The position numbers were made by a program, and so were the translations under genes. Shown piece by piece: positions 41,407 through 50,779 of a stretch of DNA of 64,000 nt. The stretch spans positions 186,001-250,000 of the forward strand of contig JALOBX010000001.1 in the NCBI GenBank assembly GCA_023228065.1, written 5' to 3'. The stretch is from Candidatus Pacearchaeota archaeon. Its GTDB lineage: Archaea > Nanoarchaeota > Nanoarchaeia > Pacearchaeales > GW2011-AR1. Each line of letters starts with the position of its first letter. Positions within the stretch are counted from its first letter, which is position 1. The notes under the pieces were generated by a model that saw only the letters and a list, made by a program, of their open reading frames with translations, was not told the DNA's origin and did no database searches.

Positions 41407-42540
41407 CTAATTGCCTTTTATGCTTAAAATACTCATCATAAAAGAGGAGAAAATAGTTTGTATACCTAAAATAATAAAAGTTAGAGCTATAATAGAATTC
41501 TTTATTTCGTTCAAAGAACCAAATCCGCTTTTTATCCAATTAATTAAGATAGATACATAAATAATCGCTCCGATGAATGATATAAAAATTCCTGTTATTC
41601 CTGCTTTTTCTATTGTTATGTATTTATACAAATTATCCATAATATAAGATTTTTCCCCCAGATGATTTATTGCATAGGATTTTGCGAAAATTGTAAAGAT
41701 TATTAGTTGATATCCTATTATTGTCAGCACAGAGAATAAAAACATAGGATGAAAATAAAGTTTAATCCCCCAAACTTCCGGAGCTCCAAGGTAGAACCAT
41801 AATAAAAATAAAAAACCTGTTAAGAAAAGAATTAATCCCGGGATAAAAAAAAGAAATAAAGGAGAATAAAGGAGCATAAAACGAGTATGTTTCCATGCAT
41901 CAGAAAATGGTCTTAATTTTGATTTTCCTTTTCTTTTGTAATAATCAATTGGAATCTCTTTTATTTTTAAATTATTTTTTATTGATTTGATTATCATCTC
42001 TGAAGCAAATTCCATACCTGTTGTTTTTAAGTCCAATTTTTTTAATGCTTCTTTGCTTATTGCACGCATCCCGGATTGAGAATCCTTAATATTCTTCCCA
42101 AAAAAAATTCTTAACATCGATGAAAGCAACGGAGTTCCTATATACCTATGAGTTAGAGGCATAGCCCCCTTTTCTATATGCCCAGCAAATCTGTTCCCCA
42201 TTACTAAATCATAACCTTCTTTTAGATATTTTAAAAAATAAGGAATTTTCTCAAAATCATAAGTTCCGTCTGCGTCTGTCATAAAAATGTATCTGCCTCT
42301 TGCTTTTTCAAAAGCTTCCAGATATGCAATCCCATATCCTTCTTTATCATGTTTTATCAACCGGACTTTTTCTCTTTTGGCTATTTTTGGACTTTCATCT
42401 ATTGAAGAATCAGAAACAATTATTTCTGCATCCAATCTATACTTTTTTATAATTTCTTTTATTTTTGAAAGACAAAAAGGTAATGCTTGTTCTTCATTCC
42501 TGCAAGGGAGAATTATACTTATTTCGGGAGCTTTTTTCAT
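41407..42540 (-). CDS. GT2 polyprenol-phosphate glycosyltransferase with membrane tail
   Basis: 377 residues. The N-terminal GT2 domain shows ISIILPCRNEEQALPFCL, IIVSDSSIDESPKIA, a DxD-type TDADGTYDFEKIP, and GMEFASEMIIKSIKN, as in dolichol-phosphate mannose/glucose synthases. From about residue 225 four membrane helices follow, as in family members that also carry or present the lipid-linked sugar. It probably loads a sugar on a polyprenol phosphate for use by the membrane-embedded transferase encoded next to it. It starts 73 bases from that divergent gene, with a shared AT-rich promoter gap. Confidence 0.9.
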   Translation of the reverse strand: MKKAPEISIILPCRNEEQALPFCLSKIKEIIKKYRLDAEIIVSDSSIDESPKIAKREKVRLIKHDKEGYGIAYLEAFEKARGRYIFMTDADGTYDFEKIPYFLKYLKEGYDLVMGNRFAGHIEKGAMPLTHRYIGTPLLSSMLRIFFGKNIKDSQSGMRAISKEALKKLDLKTTGMEFASEMIIKSIKNNLKIKEIPIDYYKRKGKSKLRPFSDAWKHTRFMLLYSPLFLFFIPGLILFLTGFLFLLWFYLGAPEVWGIKLYFHPMFLFSVLTIIGYQLIIFTIFAKSYAINHLGEKSYIMDNLYKYITIEKAGITGIFISFIGAIIYVSILINWIKSGFGSLNEIKNSIIALTFIILGIQTIFSSFMMSILSIKGN

Positions 42541-42613
42541 TGAAATATGATAACCTAACTCATTTTAATCTTTTCGTTATATTTTAATATTAATAATTCT
42601 CTTAAATTTAAAG

Positions 42614-44398
42614 ATGATAAAATTATTTATAGGATTAATATTCATTTTAATTCCATTCCTATTAGTAATCAAGTTCAGGGATAAAAGTCATGGCTTTTTT
42701 TATGTTTTAACAGGATTAATTTCCTTTAATTTAATTGTTGCAATTTTAACACAAACTTTGCATATTTTTAACTACTGGACAATTTTTTCTTCTTATATTT
42801 TCTTAAATGTTATTATTTTTTTTGTTTATTGCAAACGGGATAAAAAATTTATAAAATTAAAAGAAAGCATTCAAAAAATAAAAATAGATTGGGTTCTCTT
42901 TTTAGTAATAATTATTCTATTTGTCTCTCTTTATTCTGTTCATTATAATTATACAGGAAAAATTGCAACAATTAATGGTGTAGAAGAAGTTGCTAATACA
43001 AAAATAAATTATCCTTATTATTCTGATGAGTGGGGTTCAGTTTCTTTTGTAAAATATATTATCAATTTTAATTCACTCCCTTTTGTCAATCCCTTATGGA
43101 AGAATCATTTTTTTGTAAACTTTGAATTTGGTTTTTCTTCTTTTCTTTCAAGTTTATTTGTTTTACTGGGATTAAATCCTCTGACTAATTATCCTATTTT
43201 TAGTTTATTTTTTGGAATGTTAATCTGCCTTCTTGTTTATTTTATCTTGAGATTTAATCATATAAAAAAAATACCTGCTGGGATAGCAAGCTTATTCATC
43301 CCTTATATAGTAAATAGTGCAAATCTTCCGGGAATTTGGTATCTAATCCCAATGACTTTTGGAACTATTTCTTTGCTTCTGGGATTTATCTTTATTTCTT
43401 TAAAAGATGAGAAAATGATTTTTCTTACTGGACTTTTAACATTAATCTTCTATCCTCCCTTCTTTTTATTATCTGCTATTAGCATTATTTTTTATTTTAT
43501 TTCACTTAATATTTCTATTAAAGATAAATGCAAATTTCTGGGAATTTATTTTTCCATTTATTTTTTATTTGTTTTAATATTTTTATTTATCCTAATCTCT
43601 AGCCAGGGTTTTGCTAAAATATTTGAAATAATTTTATCCAAAATATTTTACTTTAGTTTTACCGGCAATTCAATTCCAGATTATTCTTTATGGAAAGTCA
43701 TTCCTATTCCAATTCTTTTATTATCTGCTTTTGGTTTAGGATATTCCTTTTTTAAGAAAAAATGGCTATCTGCACCCCTTCTCGCCGGTTTAATTTATTG
43801 GATTGCTTATTCGCAAATTTCGTGGAGATTTGTAATTGAATATCAAAGAATTGTTTTTTTTAGTTCAATCATTCTTTTAATCTTTTCTGGATTTGGGATG
43901 AATCTTTTGTTTGAATCTTTAGCGGATAAAAGAATATTCAGAAAATTCCATATAATATTATTTTTAGAGATAATCCTTTTAATTAGTTTAACCCTTTTTT
44001 CATTTTCATATACAAGCAGAGAAAGTTGGAATAATCTTAGATTGCCTCTGGAATCTGGGGAATTAATTTCACCTTCACCACCTGCATCAAGATTTCTTAA
44101 TGAAGATGATTTAATTCTTTTTAATTTTACAGAGAAAATCTTTATTAGCCCTCCCTGGAAAGGACTTGTGATAGGAACTGCAACAGGAAACTATCCATTA
44201 GATACAAAAGATGCTAATATTGGGGTTGATAAATTAAAATATTCAAATTTAATTAGTTCTAATTGCACAAGCAAGAAACAATTTGCCCTGGATTACAATA
44301 TTGATTATGTTTATTCTTCCTCTTTTGATTGCCCAAATTTTTTATTTATCGGGAAAAGCAAAGAAAATATTTACTTGTATAAGTTTGTCCAGAATTGA
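42614..44398 (+). CDS. Polytopic membrane protein, probable GT-C glycosyltransferase
   Basis: 594 residues with about 12 hydrophobic segments. The first large outer loop has NYPYYSDEWGSVSFVKYIIN, with the acidic pair DE in the position expected for GT-C catalytic residues, and the C-terminal 110 residues are a soluble outer domain (ENIYLYKF end). This layout fits enzymes that use polyprenol-linked sugars. No named family is recognised. The divergent GT2 gene next to it is consistent with supply of the lipid-linked donor. Confidence 0.7.
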   Translation: MIKLFIGLIFILIPFLLVIKFRDKSHGFFYVLTGLISFNLIVAILTQTLHIFNYWTIFSSYIFLNVIIFFVYCKRDKKFIKLKESIQKIKIDWVLFLVIIILFVSLYSVHYNYTGKIATINGVEEVANTKINYPYYSDEWGSVSFVKYIINFNSLPFVNPLWKNHFFVNFEFGFSSFLSSLFVLLGLNPLTNYPIFSLFFGMLICLLVYFILRFNHIKKIPAGIASLFIPYIVNSANLPGIWYLIPMTFGTISLLLGFIFISLKDEKMIFLTGLLTLIFYPPFFLLSAISIIFYFISLNISIKDKCKFLGIYFSIYFLFVLIFLFILISSQGFAKIFEIILSKIFYFSFTGNSIPDYSLWKVIPIPILLLSAFGLGYSFFKKKWLSAPLLAGLIYWIAYSQISWRFVIEYQRIVFFSSIILLIFSGFGMNLLFESLADKRIFRKFHIILFLEIILLISLTLFSFSYTSRESWNNLRLPLESGELISPSPPASRFLNEDDLILFNFTEKIFISPPWKGLVIGTATGNYPLDTKDANIGVDKLKYSNLISSNCTSKKQFALDYNIDYVYSSSFDCPNFLFIGKSKENIYLYKFVQN

Positions 44399-44415
44399 AA
44401 TTCTCGTTAGAAATA

Positions 44416-44423
44416 TTTATAAA
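44416..44423 (+). promoter_or_regulatory. TATA box of the L7Ae operon
   Basis: TTTATAAA is centred near 44419.5. With the 25-base spacing seen at other genes the RNA should begin near 44445, exactly where the kink-turn stem starts. The operon reads L7Ae, eS28, an unknown gene and eL24. Confidence 0.75.
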
Positions 44424-44443
44424 CCTCTTTTCTCTCAATTTTT

Positions 44444-44468
44444 TATCCGATGAACGCGAGCGAGGATA
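44444..44468 (+). promoter_or_regulatory. Predicted kink-turn in the L7Ae leader (autoregulatory site)
   Basis: Stem TATCC (44444-44448) pairs with GGATA (44464-44468). After the three-base loop GAT (44449-44451) comes GA (44452-44453), opposite GA (44462-44463), giving the tandem sheared G-A pairs of a kink-turn. The short second stem (A-C mismatch, then C-G) is capped by a GCGA tetraloop. L7Ae is the archaeal kink-turn-binding protein and is known to repress its own mRNA this way in other archaea. The start codon used by L7Ae lies 36 bases after the motif. An alternative hairpin (44461-44481) shares GGATA, so the two folds exclude each other. Confidence 0.7.
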
Positions 44469-44503
44469 CTATCTATTCTCGGCTTAAGTTTATTCATATT
44501 AAC

Positions 44504-44806
44504 ATGGCAGACATATACAAAATCGTTGAGAAAGCAAAAAAAACTGGAAAAATAGAAAAAGGTACAAACGAAGTTACAAAGGCAATTGAAAGAGGAACTG
44601 CAAAACTTGTTGTTTATGCTGCTGATGTAGAACCAAAAGAGATTATTCAACACCTTCCAATTTTATGCAAGGAAAAAAAGATTCCATGTCATGAAGTTGA
44701 CAGCAGACAAAAATTAGGAATTGCTGTTGGTATTTCTGTTCCCGCATCTTCTGTAGTAGTAATAAATGCCGGAGAAGCCGAATCTGACATCAAGGCTTTG
44801 AAGTAA
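44504..44806 (+). CDS. rpl7ae: Ribosomal protein L7Ae
   Basis: 100 residues. Binds kink-turns in 23S rRNA, box C/D and H/ACA RNAs and RNase P. The family core is clear: [59 protein letters not shown]. The start [16 protein letters not shown] is preferred over an in-frame ATG at 44450, whose extra 18 residues lie in the kink-turn and lack family resemblance. Downstream, eS28 begins two bases after the stop codon, forming a ribosomal operon. Confidence 0.95.
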   Translation: MADIYKIVEKAKKTGKIEKGTNEVTKAIERGTAKLVVYAADVEPKEIIQHLPILCKEKKIPCHEVDSRQKLGIAVGISVPASSVVVINAGEAESDIKALK

Positions 44807-44807
44807 A

Positions 44808-45086
44808 ATGAAACCAAAATTACAGGAAACACAACAGGCACCCAGAAAAGATAGAATTATGGGGGAAACAGTTCCAGCTGTTGTTGAGGAAATTATTGGT
44901 AGAACTGGTTTTAGAGGAGAAATTACACAGGTTAAATGTCTTGTTCAAAAAGGAAGAGATGAAGGAAGAAGCATGAGAAGAAATGTAAAGGGGCCAATAA
45001 GACCTGGAGATATTCTAATGTTAAGAGAGACTGAGATTGAAGCAAGAAAAATTAAATCTAAAGTAACTAAGGGGGTTTATACATAA
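44808..45086 (+). CDS. rps28e: Ribosomal protein eS28
   Basis: 92 residues; a small-subunit OB-fold protein found only in archaea and eukaryotes. The motifs [39 protein letters not shown] and a final EARKI are diagnostic. The first 18 residues ([16 protein letters not shown]) are a short extension, and an internal Met at position 18 ([11 protein letters not shown]) is an alternative start nearer the usual length. It is followed one base later by the next gene. Confidence 0.95.
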   Translation: MKPKLQETQQAPRKDRIMGETVPAVVEEIIGRTGFRGEITQVKCLVQKGRDEGRSMRRNVKGPIRPGDILMLRETEIEARKIKSKVTKGVYT

Positions 45087-45087
45087 A

Positions 45088-45330
45088 ATGGATATAGAAA
45101 TAATTAAGTCTGTAAAAATAGCTAAGAAATATTTAAAAGAACATCCAAAAGATAATTTTGAGCTTGAAGGGTTAAGTCCTATTGAATCAGTTAATTTAAA
45201 AAAGAATTATTTTGGAAATTATAATGTTGAAATTCAAACCTTCCATGAAAATCCCGCTTTAATTCATCCATCTGTTTACTATTCAAATTCAAGACTTATT
45301 ATTTCAAATAAAGGAGTTAGATATGCCTAA
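45088..45330 (+). CDS. Hypothetical 80-residue protein in the ribosomal operon
   Basis: Starts one base after eS28 and overlaps eL24 by 8 bases. A helical N-terminus (DIEIIKSVKIAKKYLKEHPK) precedes a beta-rich end (NYNVEIQTFHENPALIHPSV, SNSRLIISNKGVRYA). The tight packing between two ribosomal genes suggests a translation-related role. I recognise no ribosomal protein or other family in it. Confidence 0.7.
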   Translation: MDIEIIKSVKIAKKYLKEHPKDNFELEGLSPIESVNLKKNYFGNYNVEIQTFHENPALIHPSVYYSNSRLIISNKGVRYA

Positions 45331-45502
45331 ATGTGTTTATTGCGGAAAAGTATATGAAATTCCAAGAGGATTAAGTCTTGTTACTAAAGATGGAACTGTA
45401 AAATATTTATGTTCTTCAAAATGCAGGAAAAATATGGCTATGAAAAGACGAAAAGTTGAATGGGTTCGGAAAGCAAAACCTGCTGAAAATACTGCAAAAT
45501 AG
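45323..45502 (+). CDS. rpl24e: Ribosomal protein eL24
   Basis: 59 residues. The zinc finger CVYCGK (Cys4, Cys7) and CSSKCRKN (two further Cys), with the basic ending KRRKVEWVRKA, are typical of archaeal eL24. AAGGAGTT (45311-45318) serves as ribosome-binding site about five bases before the ATG. It overlaps the upstream gene by 8 bases. It is the last gene of the operon and is followed by T-rich sequence. Confidence 0.96.
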   Translation: MPKCVYCGKVYEIPRGLSLVTKDGTVKYLCSSKCRKNMAMKRRKVEWVRKAKPAENTAK

Positions 45503-45579
45503 GAAATTGAAGAACTACTGCAATAATTCTTAAAAATTTATTTTTATCGTCGACAAAATGTATTTTTAGTGCAGAAAGG

Positions 45580-45587
45580 TTTATAAA
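45580..45587 (+). promoter_or_regulatory. Possible TATA box upstream of gyrB
   Basis: TTTATAAA is centred about 61 bases before the gyrB ATG, which would give a leader of about 36 bases; TAAGGA near 45627 could be its ribosome-binding site. A second TATA-like GTATAAAAA near 45607 lies at the leaderless distance (about 33 bases). Which is used cannot be decided from sequence. Confidence 0.5.
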
Positions 45588-45644
45588 TAATTAGGGCGTT
45601 TTTCTGGTATAAAAATCTAAATAAAATAAGGATTTTCTGATAAA

Positions 45645-47531
45645 ATGACTGAAAAATATAATGCAGAATCGATAAAAGTCCTTGAAGGGCTTGAAGGGGT
45701 AAGAAAAAGGCCTGCAATGTATATTGGGAGCACAGGAAAAGATGGTTTGCACCATTTAATCTATGAAGCTGTGGATAATTCTGTTGATGAAGCTCTTGCC
45801 GGACATTGTAAGGTTATTAATATTATATTAAACAAGAATGGTTCAGCAACAATAGATGATGATGGGAGAGGAATTCCAGTAGAACCCCATCCAGTTTATA
45901 AGGTTCCTGCTGTTCAGATTGCTCTTACAAAACTTCATGCGGGAGGAAAATTTGATAAAAAATCATATATGATTTCTGGAGGATTGCATGGTGTTGGAGT
46001 TTCCTGTGTTAATGCTTTATCTAAAAAATTAATTGTTGAAATTAAAAGAAATGGAAATATATACAGACAGGAATATTCTAGGGGAGACCCAAAGACAAAA
46101 CTTGAAATTGTAGGAAAATGTGCTCCTGATGAGACTGGAACAAGAGTTACATTTTGGCCTGATGAAGAAATTTTTTCAACAGTTGATTTTGATTACAAAG
46201 TTCTTGAAACAAGATTCAGGGAAATAGCTTTTCTAAATTCAGGGTTAAAAATAATTCTTTCTGATGAAGAAAAAAATAAGAGAGAGGAATTTATTGCAGA
46301 GGGGGGAATGATTGAATTTGTCAAATGGCTGAATAAGTCAAAAGAAATTTTGCATAAACCAATTTATTTCAAAAGAGAAATGGACCATACAGTAATAGAA
46401 GTTGCAGTGCAATATAATTCAGGATATCAGGAAAATATTTTTGGGTTTGTTAATACTATTAATACTGTTGAGGGAGGAACTCATGTATTTGGATTTAAAA
46501 CTGCTCTTACAAGGGTTATAAATGATTATTCTAAAAGAAAAGGAATATTAAAAAATGAAAATTTTTCAGGAGAGGATGTCAGAGAAGGACTTACTGCAAT
46601 AATCAGTATAAAAATTCCAGATCCGCAATTTGAAGGACAGACAAAAACAAAGCTTGGAAATTCAGAAATTAAGGGTTTTGTTGATTCAATTGTTACAAGC
46701 GCTTTATCTGAATTCTTTGAAGAAAATCCCAATATTGCAAGGAAAATAGTTTCTAAGGCAGAATCTGCTGCAAAAGCAAGGATGGCTGCTAAGAAAGCAA
46801 AAGATTTGGTAAGAAGAAAAAATGCATTTTCTTTAGGAGGTTTACCTGGGAAATTAGCAGATTGTTCCAATAAAAAATCAGATGATACAGAACTTTATAT
46901 TGTAGAGGGAGAAAGTGCGGGTGGAAGCGCTAAAATGGCTAGGGATAAAGAAACTCAAGCAATACTCCCTCTTAGGGGAAAGATTTTGAATGTTGAAAAA
47001 TCAAATCCAATAAAAAGTCTTTCAAGTGAAGAGATAGCAAATATGGTTACAGTAATTGGAACAGGAGTTGGAGACCAATTTGATGCAGAAAAATTAAGAT
47101 ATAAAAGAATAATAATTATGAGTGATGCAGATGTTGATGGAGAACATATTAAAACTCTTATCTTGACTTTCTTTTTTAGATTTATGCCGAAGTTAATTGA
47201 AAGTGGAAATATTTATGTTGCTCTTCCTCCTCTTTTTAGAATTAGAAAGAATAAGGATTATTATGTTTATTCTGAAGAAGAACTTAAAAAAACTCTAGAA
47301 AAATTAGATACTAAAGAAGGAAATGTTACAAGGTTCAAGGGTTTGGGGGAAATGAGTGCAAATCAGCTTTGGGATACTACAATGAATCCAAAGACAAGGA
47401 AAATTAAAAAAATATTTATAGATGATGCAATTGAAGCAGATAAAACCTTTTCAATGCTAATGGGAGATGATGTTCAAGCAAGAAAAGAATTCATACAAGA
47501 AAATGCAAAGACGGCAAATTTAGATATTTAA
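45645..47531 (+). CDS. gyrB: DNA gyrase subunit B
   Basis: 628 residues. ATPase subunit of gyrase. GHKL motifs: EAVDNSVDEALAGHC, DDDGRGIPVEPHP and SGGLHGVGVSCVNALS. The TOPRIM domain has EGESAGGSAKMARDKETQAI and MSDADVDGEHIKTL. The C-terminus has RFKGLGEMSANQLWDTTMNP. Length corresponds to gyrB without the insert of gammaproteobacteria. Gyrase was acquired by archaea from bacteria. gyrA follows 755 bases later with two small genes in between. Confidence 0.97.
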   Translation: MTEKYNAESIKVLEGLEGVRKRPAMYIGSTGKDGLHHLIYEAVDNSVDEALAGHCKVINIILNKNGSATIDDDGRGIPVEPHPVYKVPAVQIALTKLHAGGKFDKKSYMISGGLHGVGVSCVNALSKKLIVEIKRNGNIYRQEYSRGDPKTKLEIVGKCAPDETGTRVTFWPDEEIFSTVDFDYKVLETRFREIAFLNSGLKIILSDEEKNKREEFIAEGGMIEFVKWLNKSKEILHKPIYFKREMDHTVIEVAVQYNSGYQENIFGFVNTINTVEGGTHVFGFKTALTRVINDYSKRKGILKNENFSGEDVREGLTAIISIKIPDPQFEGQTKTKLGNSEIKGFVDSIVTSALSEFFEENPNIARKIVSKAESAAKARMAAKKAKDLVRRKNAFSLGGLPGKLADCSNKKSDDTELYIVEGESAGGSAKMARDKETQAILPLRGKILNVEKSNPIKSLSSEEIANMVTVIGTGVGDQFDAEKLRYKRIIIMSDADVDGEHIKTLILTFFFRFMPKLIESGNIYVALPPLFRIRKNKDYYVYSEEELKKTLEKLDTKEGNVTRFKGLGEMSANQLWDTTMNPKTRKIKKIFIDDAIEADKTFSMLMGDDVQARKEFIQENAKTANLDI

Positions 47532-47532
47532 A

Positions 47533-47934
47533 ATGACAATAAAAAAAGTGAATAAAATTTGGGGAAATGAAGAATGGATTGTTAATACTGATAAATATTG
47601 TGGAAAAATTCTTAATGTAAAAAAAGGAAAAAGAGGTAGTTTGCATTATCATAAAAATAAAGATGAAACTTTCTATATTCTAAAAGGAAAAATTTTAATG
47701 GAGTCTATTACTCCAGAAAATATTAACGGACAGAATTATAATATTCCTGAAATTAGGGTTATGAAAGAGGGAGATGTAAAGCATATAACTCCTTTAATGA
47801 AACACAGATATAGCGGATTAGAAGAATCTGTTATTATTGAATTTTCTACTCATCATGAAGATTCAGATACTTACAGAGAGGAAGACAGCAGTGATGTATC
47901 AAAAATTATAATGGAGTATTTTAATAAAAGGTAA
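47533..47934 (+). CDS. Cupin-domain protein, phosphomannose isomerase-like
   Basis: 133 residues. A single beta-barrel cupin with metal-ligand pattern GSLHYHKNKDETFYILKGKI (two His and a Glu) and a later MKHRYSG His. The start KKVNKIWGNEEWIVNT and the layout match the C-terminal (type II) phosphomannose isomerase/GMP cupin. It begins one base after gyrB and ends four bases before the zinc-ribbon gene, so it is co-transcribed with gyrase. A role in mannose metabolism would fit the glycan locus, but the link is an inference. Confidence 0.85.
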   Translation: MTIKKVNKIWGNEEWIVNTDKYCGKILNVKKGKRGSLHYHKNKDETFYILKGKILMESITPENINGQNYNIPEIRVMKEGDVKHITPLMKHRYSGLEESVIIEFSTHHEDSDTYREEDSSDVSKIIMEYFNKR

Positions 47935-47938
47935 AAAA

Positions 47939-48283
47939 ATGGCGAAAAAATCAAAATTAGCAACACCAGATTGGATAAAAGAAGGATATGATAGTCCAGA
48001 AGAATATGCAAAAGCTAAGGGAAAGTCTGTTAAGAAAAAAACAGAAGAAAAAACTTTCAAAGTTAAGAAATGTCCTGAATGCGGTAGTTATGATGTTAAT
48101 GTTATTCTTAGCGGAACTGGTGGAGAGGAAATTGAAGATGAAGATTCAATTCCAGAAGGAAAATCAGCAGGAGATTGGGAATGCAAGAAATGTAAGTGGT
48201 CTGGGAGAGATGTTGAAGAAGAGGAATTGACAGAAGATGAATTCATGAAATATTTAGATGAAAAAGGAGAGGAGGTAGCTTAA
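47939..48283 (+). CDS. Zinc-ribbon protein, 114 residues
   Basis: A zinc ribbon is visible: CPECGS (near 43-48) and CKKCKW (near 80-85). It is preceded by a basic stretch ([18 protein letters not shown]) and followed by a very acidic tail ([20 protein letters not shown]). It lies 2 bases before gyrA (GGAGAGGAGGT about 10 bases before the gyrA start) and 4 bases after the cupin gene. I do not recognise the family; the position and zinc ribbon suggest nucleic-acid or gyrase-linked binding. Confidence 0.75.
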   Translation: MAKKSKLATPDWIKEGYDSPEEYAKAKGKSVKKKTEEKTFKVKKCPECGSYDVNVILSGTGGEEIEDEDSIPEGKSAGDWECKKCKWSGRDVEEEELTEDEFMKYLDEKGEEVA

Positions 48284-48285
48284 AA

Positions 48286-50733
48286 ATGACAGAAGAAAAC
48301 AAAAAAGAAAAAATAATAACTGAAGAAGACAACAAGAGAGTAATTCCTGTAGAAGTATCTGAAGAAATGAGGAAAGCATATCTTGATTATGCTATGAGTG
48401 TTATTGTTTCCAGAGCTATTCCTGCAATTGAAGATGGGTTAAAGCCGGTTCAGAGAAGAATTTTATATTCAATGAATGCAATGGGATTAAAGCCAGGTAC
48501 GCAGACAAAGAAATCGGCAAGAGTTGTCGGAGATGTTATTGGTAAGTTCCATCCTCATGGAGATGTTGCAGTTTATGATGCGATGGTAAGAATGGCTCAA
48601 GATTTTTCATTAAGATATCCTCTTGTTTATGGACAGGGAAACTTTGGTAGCATTGATGGAGATCCTCCTGCTGCTTATCGTTATACAGAAGCAAGATTAG
48701 CACCAATGGCAATTGAACTTCTTGAAGATATTGATAAAGAAACTGTAAATTTCAGTCCTAATTTTGATAATTCAATGAAAGAACCAGACTTGCTACCCGG
48801 GAAACTTCCATCATTAATGTTGAATGGAGCTACAGGGATTGCTGTTGGTATGGCTACAAATATTCCCCCGCATAATTTAAGAGAAGTTTGTGATGCAATT
48901 ATTGCTTATATTAAAAATCCAGAAATAACAATCAAAGAACTTTGCGAGATTGTTACAGGGCCAGATTTCCCAACAGGAGGAAGTATTTCTGGGGATATTG
49001 TCAGTCTTTATAGCACTGGGAAAGGAAAATTAATTGTTCGGGGAAAAACTTCTGTTGAGACAGTAAAAGGAAAGGAAATTGTTGTAATAACAGAAATTCC
49101 TTACATGCTAAATAAATCTTCTTTAGTAGAACAAATTGCAGAACTGATTCAAAATAAAAAATTAAAAGATATTTCTGATTTAAGAGATGAAAGTTCCAAG
49201 GGAAAAATAAGAATTGTAATTGAATTGAGAAAAGGTGCAAGTGCTAATTTTGTAATTAACTCTTTGTATAAATATACAAGATTGCAGGATAGTTTTAATG
49301 TAAATTTCCTTGCTTTGGTAAATGGACAGCCAAGAATTTTGGATTTAAAACAAGTTGTTGAAGAATATGTAAAATATAGAAAAATAATAATCACCAGCAG
49401 AACAAAGTTTGAACTGAAAAAAGCAAAAGATAGACTGGAAATTGTTGATGGACTTTTAATTGCTTTAAAACATATTGATGCAGTAATTGAATTAATTAAG
49501 AAATCAAAAAATGCAACAGAAGCTCTTGAAGGCTTGATGAAAAAATTTGAATTGAGCAAAAAGCAGGCACAGGCTGTTCTTGAGACAAAACTTCAGCAAT
49601 TAACTTCTCTTGAAATGGATAAGTTAAAAAAAGAGCAGGAAGAATTAAAACAAAAAATTTCTGAATTGGAAAAAATACTTGCTGATATAAAAGAAGTTTT
49701 AAAAATAATAACTAAAGAACTTAATGAACTTAGAAATAAATACGGAGATAACAGAAGAACAAATGTTCTTAAGAGAATTTCTGAAATCTCTGAAAAAGAT
49801 TTAGTTCAGGAAAAGGAAGTTGTTGTTACAATCACAGACAAGGGATATTGCAAGAGAATGGACACAAAGACTTACAAGGAACAAAGAAGGGGCGGAAAAG
49901 GAGTTATTGGAAGCAATCTTGCAACAGGAGATTTTGTCAAGCAATTAATTATTTGTTCAACACATGATTATCTTATGTTTTTTACCACTCGAGGAAGAGT
50001 TTTGTGGCTTAAAGCTTATGATATTCCTGAAGCTGAAAGATACAGTAAGGGAAAAGCAGTAATCAATCTTCTTGGATTAAAAGATGAAAACGTTGCAAAT
50101 GTTATTTCTGTAAAGAAATTTGAAGATGACTTATTCATGGCTACTAAAAAAGGAATTGTAAAAAAAATTACATTAGATAATTTTTCAAAACCAAGAGCTT
50201 CTGGAATAAGAGCAATAAATCTCCCTCCTGATAACTCTGACTTCTTAATTGGGGTTGAACTTGTAAAGAAAGGACAGGAAGTTTCTCTTGCTACAAAGAA
50301 AGGAAAAGCAATAAGATTCAATAGTGATGATGTAAGAGAAAGCGGAAGAACAAGCTATGGAGTTACTGGAATAAAAATGGAAAAAGATGATGAAGTTGTT
50401 AGTTTGGGGATATTAAACACAGAAGCAATTTTAACAATTACAAAAAATGGATATGGAAAAAGAACATCTGTAGTTGATTATAGAAAAACTGCGAGAGCAG
50501 GAAAAGGAGTTATGAATTTGAAAGTTAGCGACAAGACAGGAGATGTTGTTTCTACAATTTCTGTTGATGACAAAGACAGCATAATAATAACAACTGCAAA
50601 GGGAATGGCTATAAGAACTTCATTGCAAAACATAAGAGTAATGGGAAGAGCTGCACAAGGTGTTAGAATTGTAAAGCTTCATCCTGAAGATTATGTTACT
50701 GATATGATTAAAGTGCAGGAACACGAAGAATAG
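48286..50733 (+). CDS. gyrA: DNA gyrase subunit A
   Basis: 815 residues. The cleavage-religation domain has the catalytic Tyr (about residue 133) in [14 protein letters not shown], after [20 protein letters not shown]. Coiled-coil segment [20 protein letters not shown] follows. The C-terminal beta-pinwheel has the GyrA box QRRGGKGV (near 530) and repeats such as [11 protein letters not shown] and [11 protein letters not shown], so it can wrap DNA and supercoil it, unlike topoisomerase IV ParC. Last gene of the gyrB operon; short T-rich gap follows. Confidence 0.97.
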   Translation: MTEENKKEKIITEEDNKRVIPVEVSEEMRKAYLDYAMSVIVSRAIPAIEDGLKPVQRRILYSMNAMGLKPGTQTKKSARVVGDVIGKFHPHGDVAVYDAMVRMAQDFSLRYPLVYGQGNFGSIDGDPPAAYRYTEARLAPMAIELLEDIDKETVNFSPNFDNSMKEPDLLPGKLPSLMLNGATGIAVGMATNIPPHNLREVCDAIIAYIKNPEITIKELCEIVTGPDFPTGGSISGDIVSLYSTGKGKLIVRGKTSVETVKGKEIVVITEIPYMLNKSSLVEQIAELIQNKKLKDISDLRDESSKGKIRIVIELRKGASANFVINSLYKYTRLQDSFNVNFLALVNGQPRILDLKQVVEEYVKYRKIIITSRTKFELKKAKDRLEIVDGLLIALKHIDAVIELIKKSKNATEALEGLMKKFELSKKQAQAVLETKLQQLTSLEMDKLKKEQEELKQKISELEKILADIKEVLKIITKELNELRNKYGDNRRTNVLKRISEISEKDLVQEKEVVVTITDKGYCKRMDTKTYKEQRRGGKGVIGSNLATGDFVKQLIICSTHDYLMFFTTRGRVLWLKAYDIPEAERYSKGKAVINLLGLKDENVANVISVKKFEDDLFMATKKGIVKKITLDNFSKPRASGIRAINLPPDNSDFLIGVELVKKGQEVSLATKKGKAIRFNSDDVRESGRTSYGVTGIKMEKDDEVVSLGILNTEAILTITKNGYGKRTSVVDYRKTARAGKGVMNLKVSDKTGDVVSTISVDDKDSIIITTAKGMAIRTSLQNIRVMGRAAQGVRIVKLHPEDYVTDMIKVQEHEE

Positions 50734-50779
50734 TTTCTAGTATAATAAAACTTATAATCAAATTTTTTCTTTAAATTTT

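Noticed and set aside
44444..44468. A box C/D guide RNA at this place, because its motifs also form kink-turns
   Set aside because: There is a single kink-turn without guide regions or C'/D' boxes, and it lies at the predicted start of the L7Ae message.
44450..44503. In-frame upstream ATG for L7Ae that would add 18 residues
   Set aside because: The added part has no resemblance to L7Ae and its DNA forms the kink-turn and a competing hairpin. The predicted transcript start (near 44445) would leave a five-base leader, so this start cannot be fully excluded.
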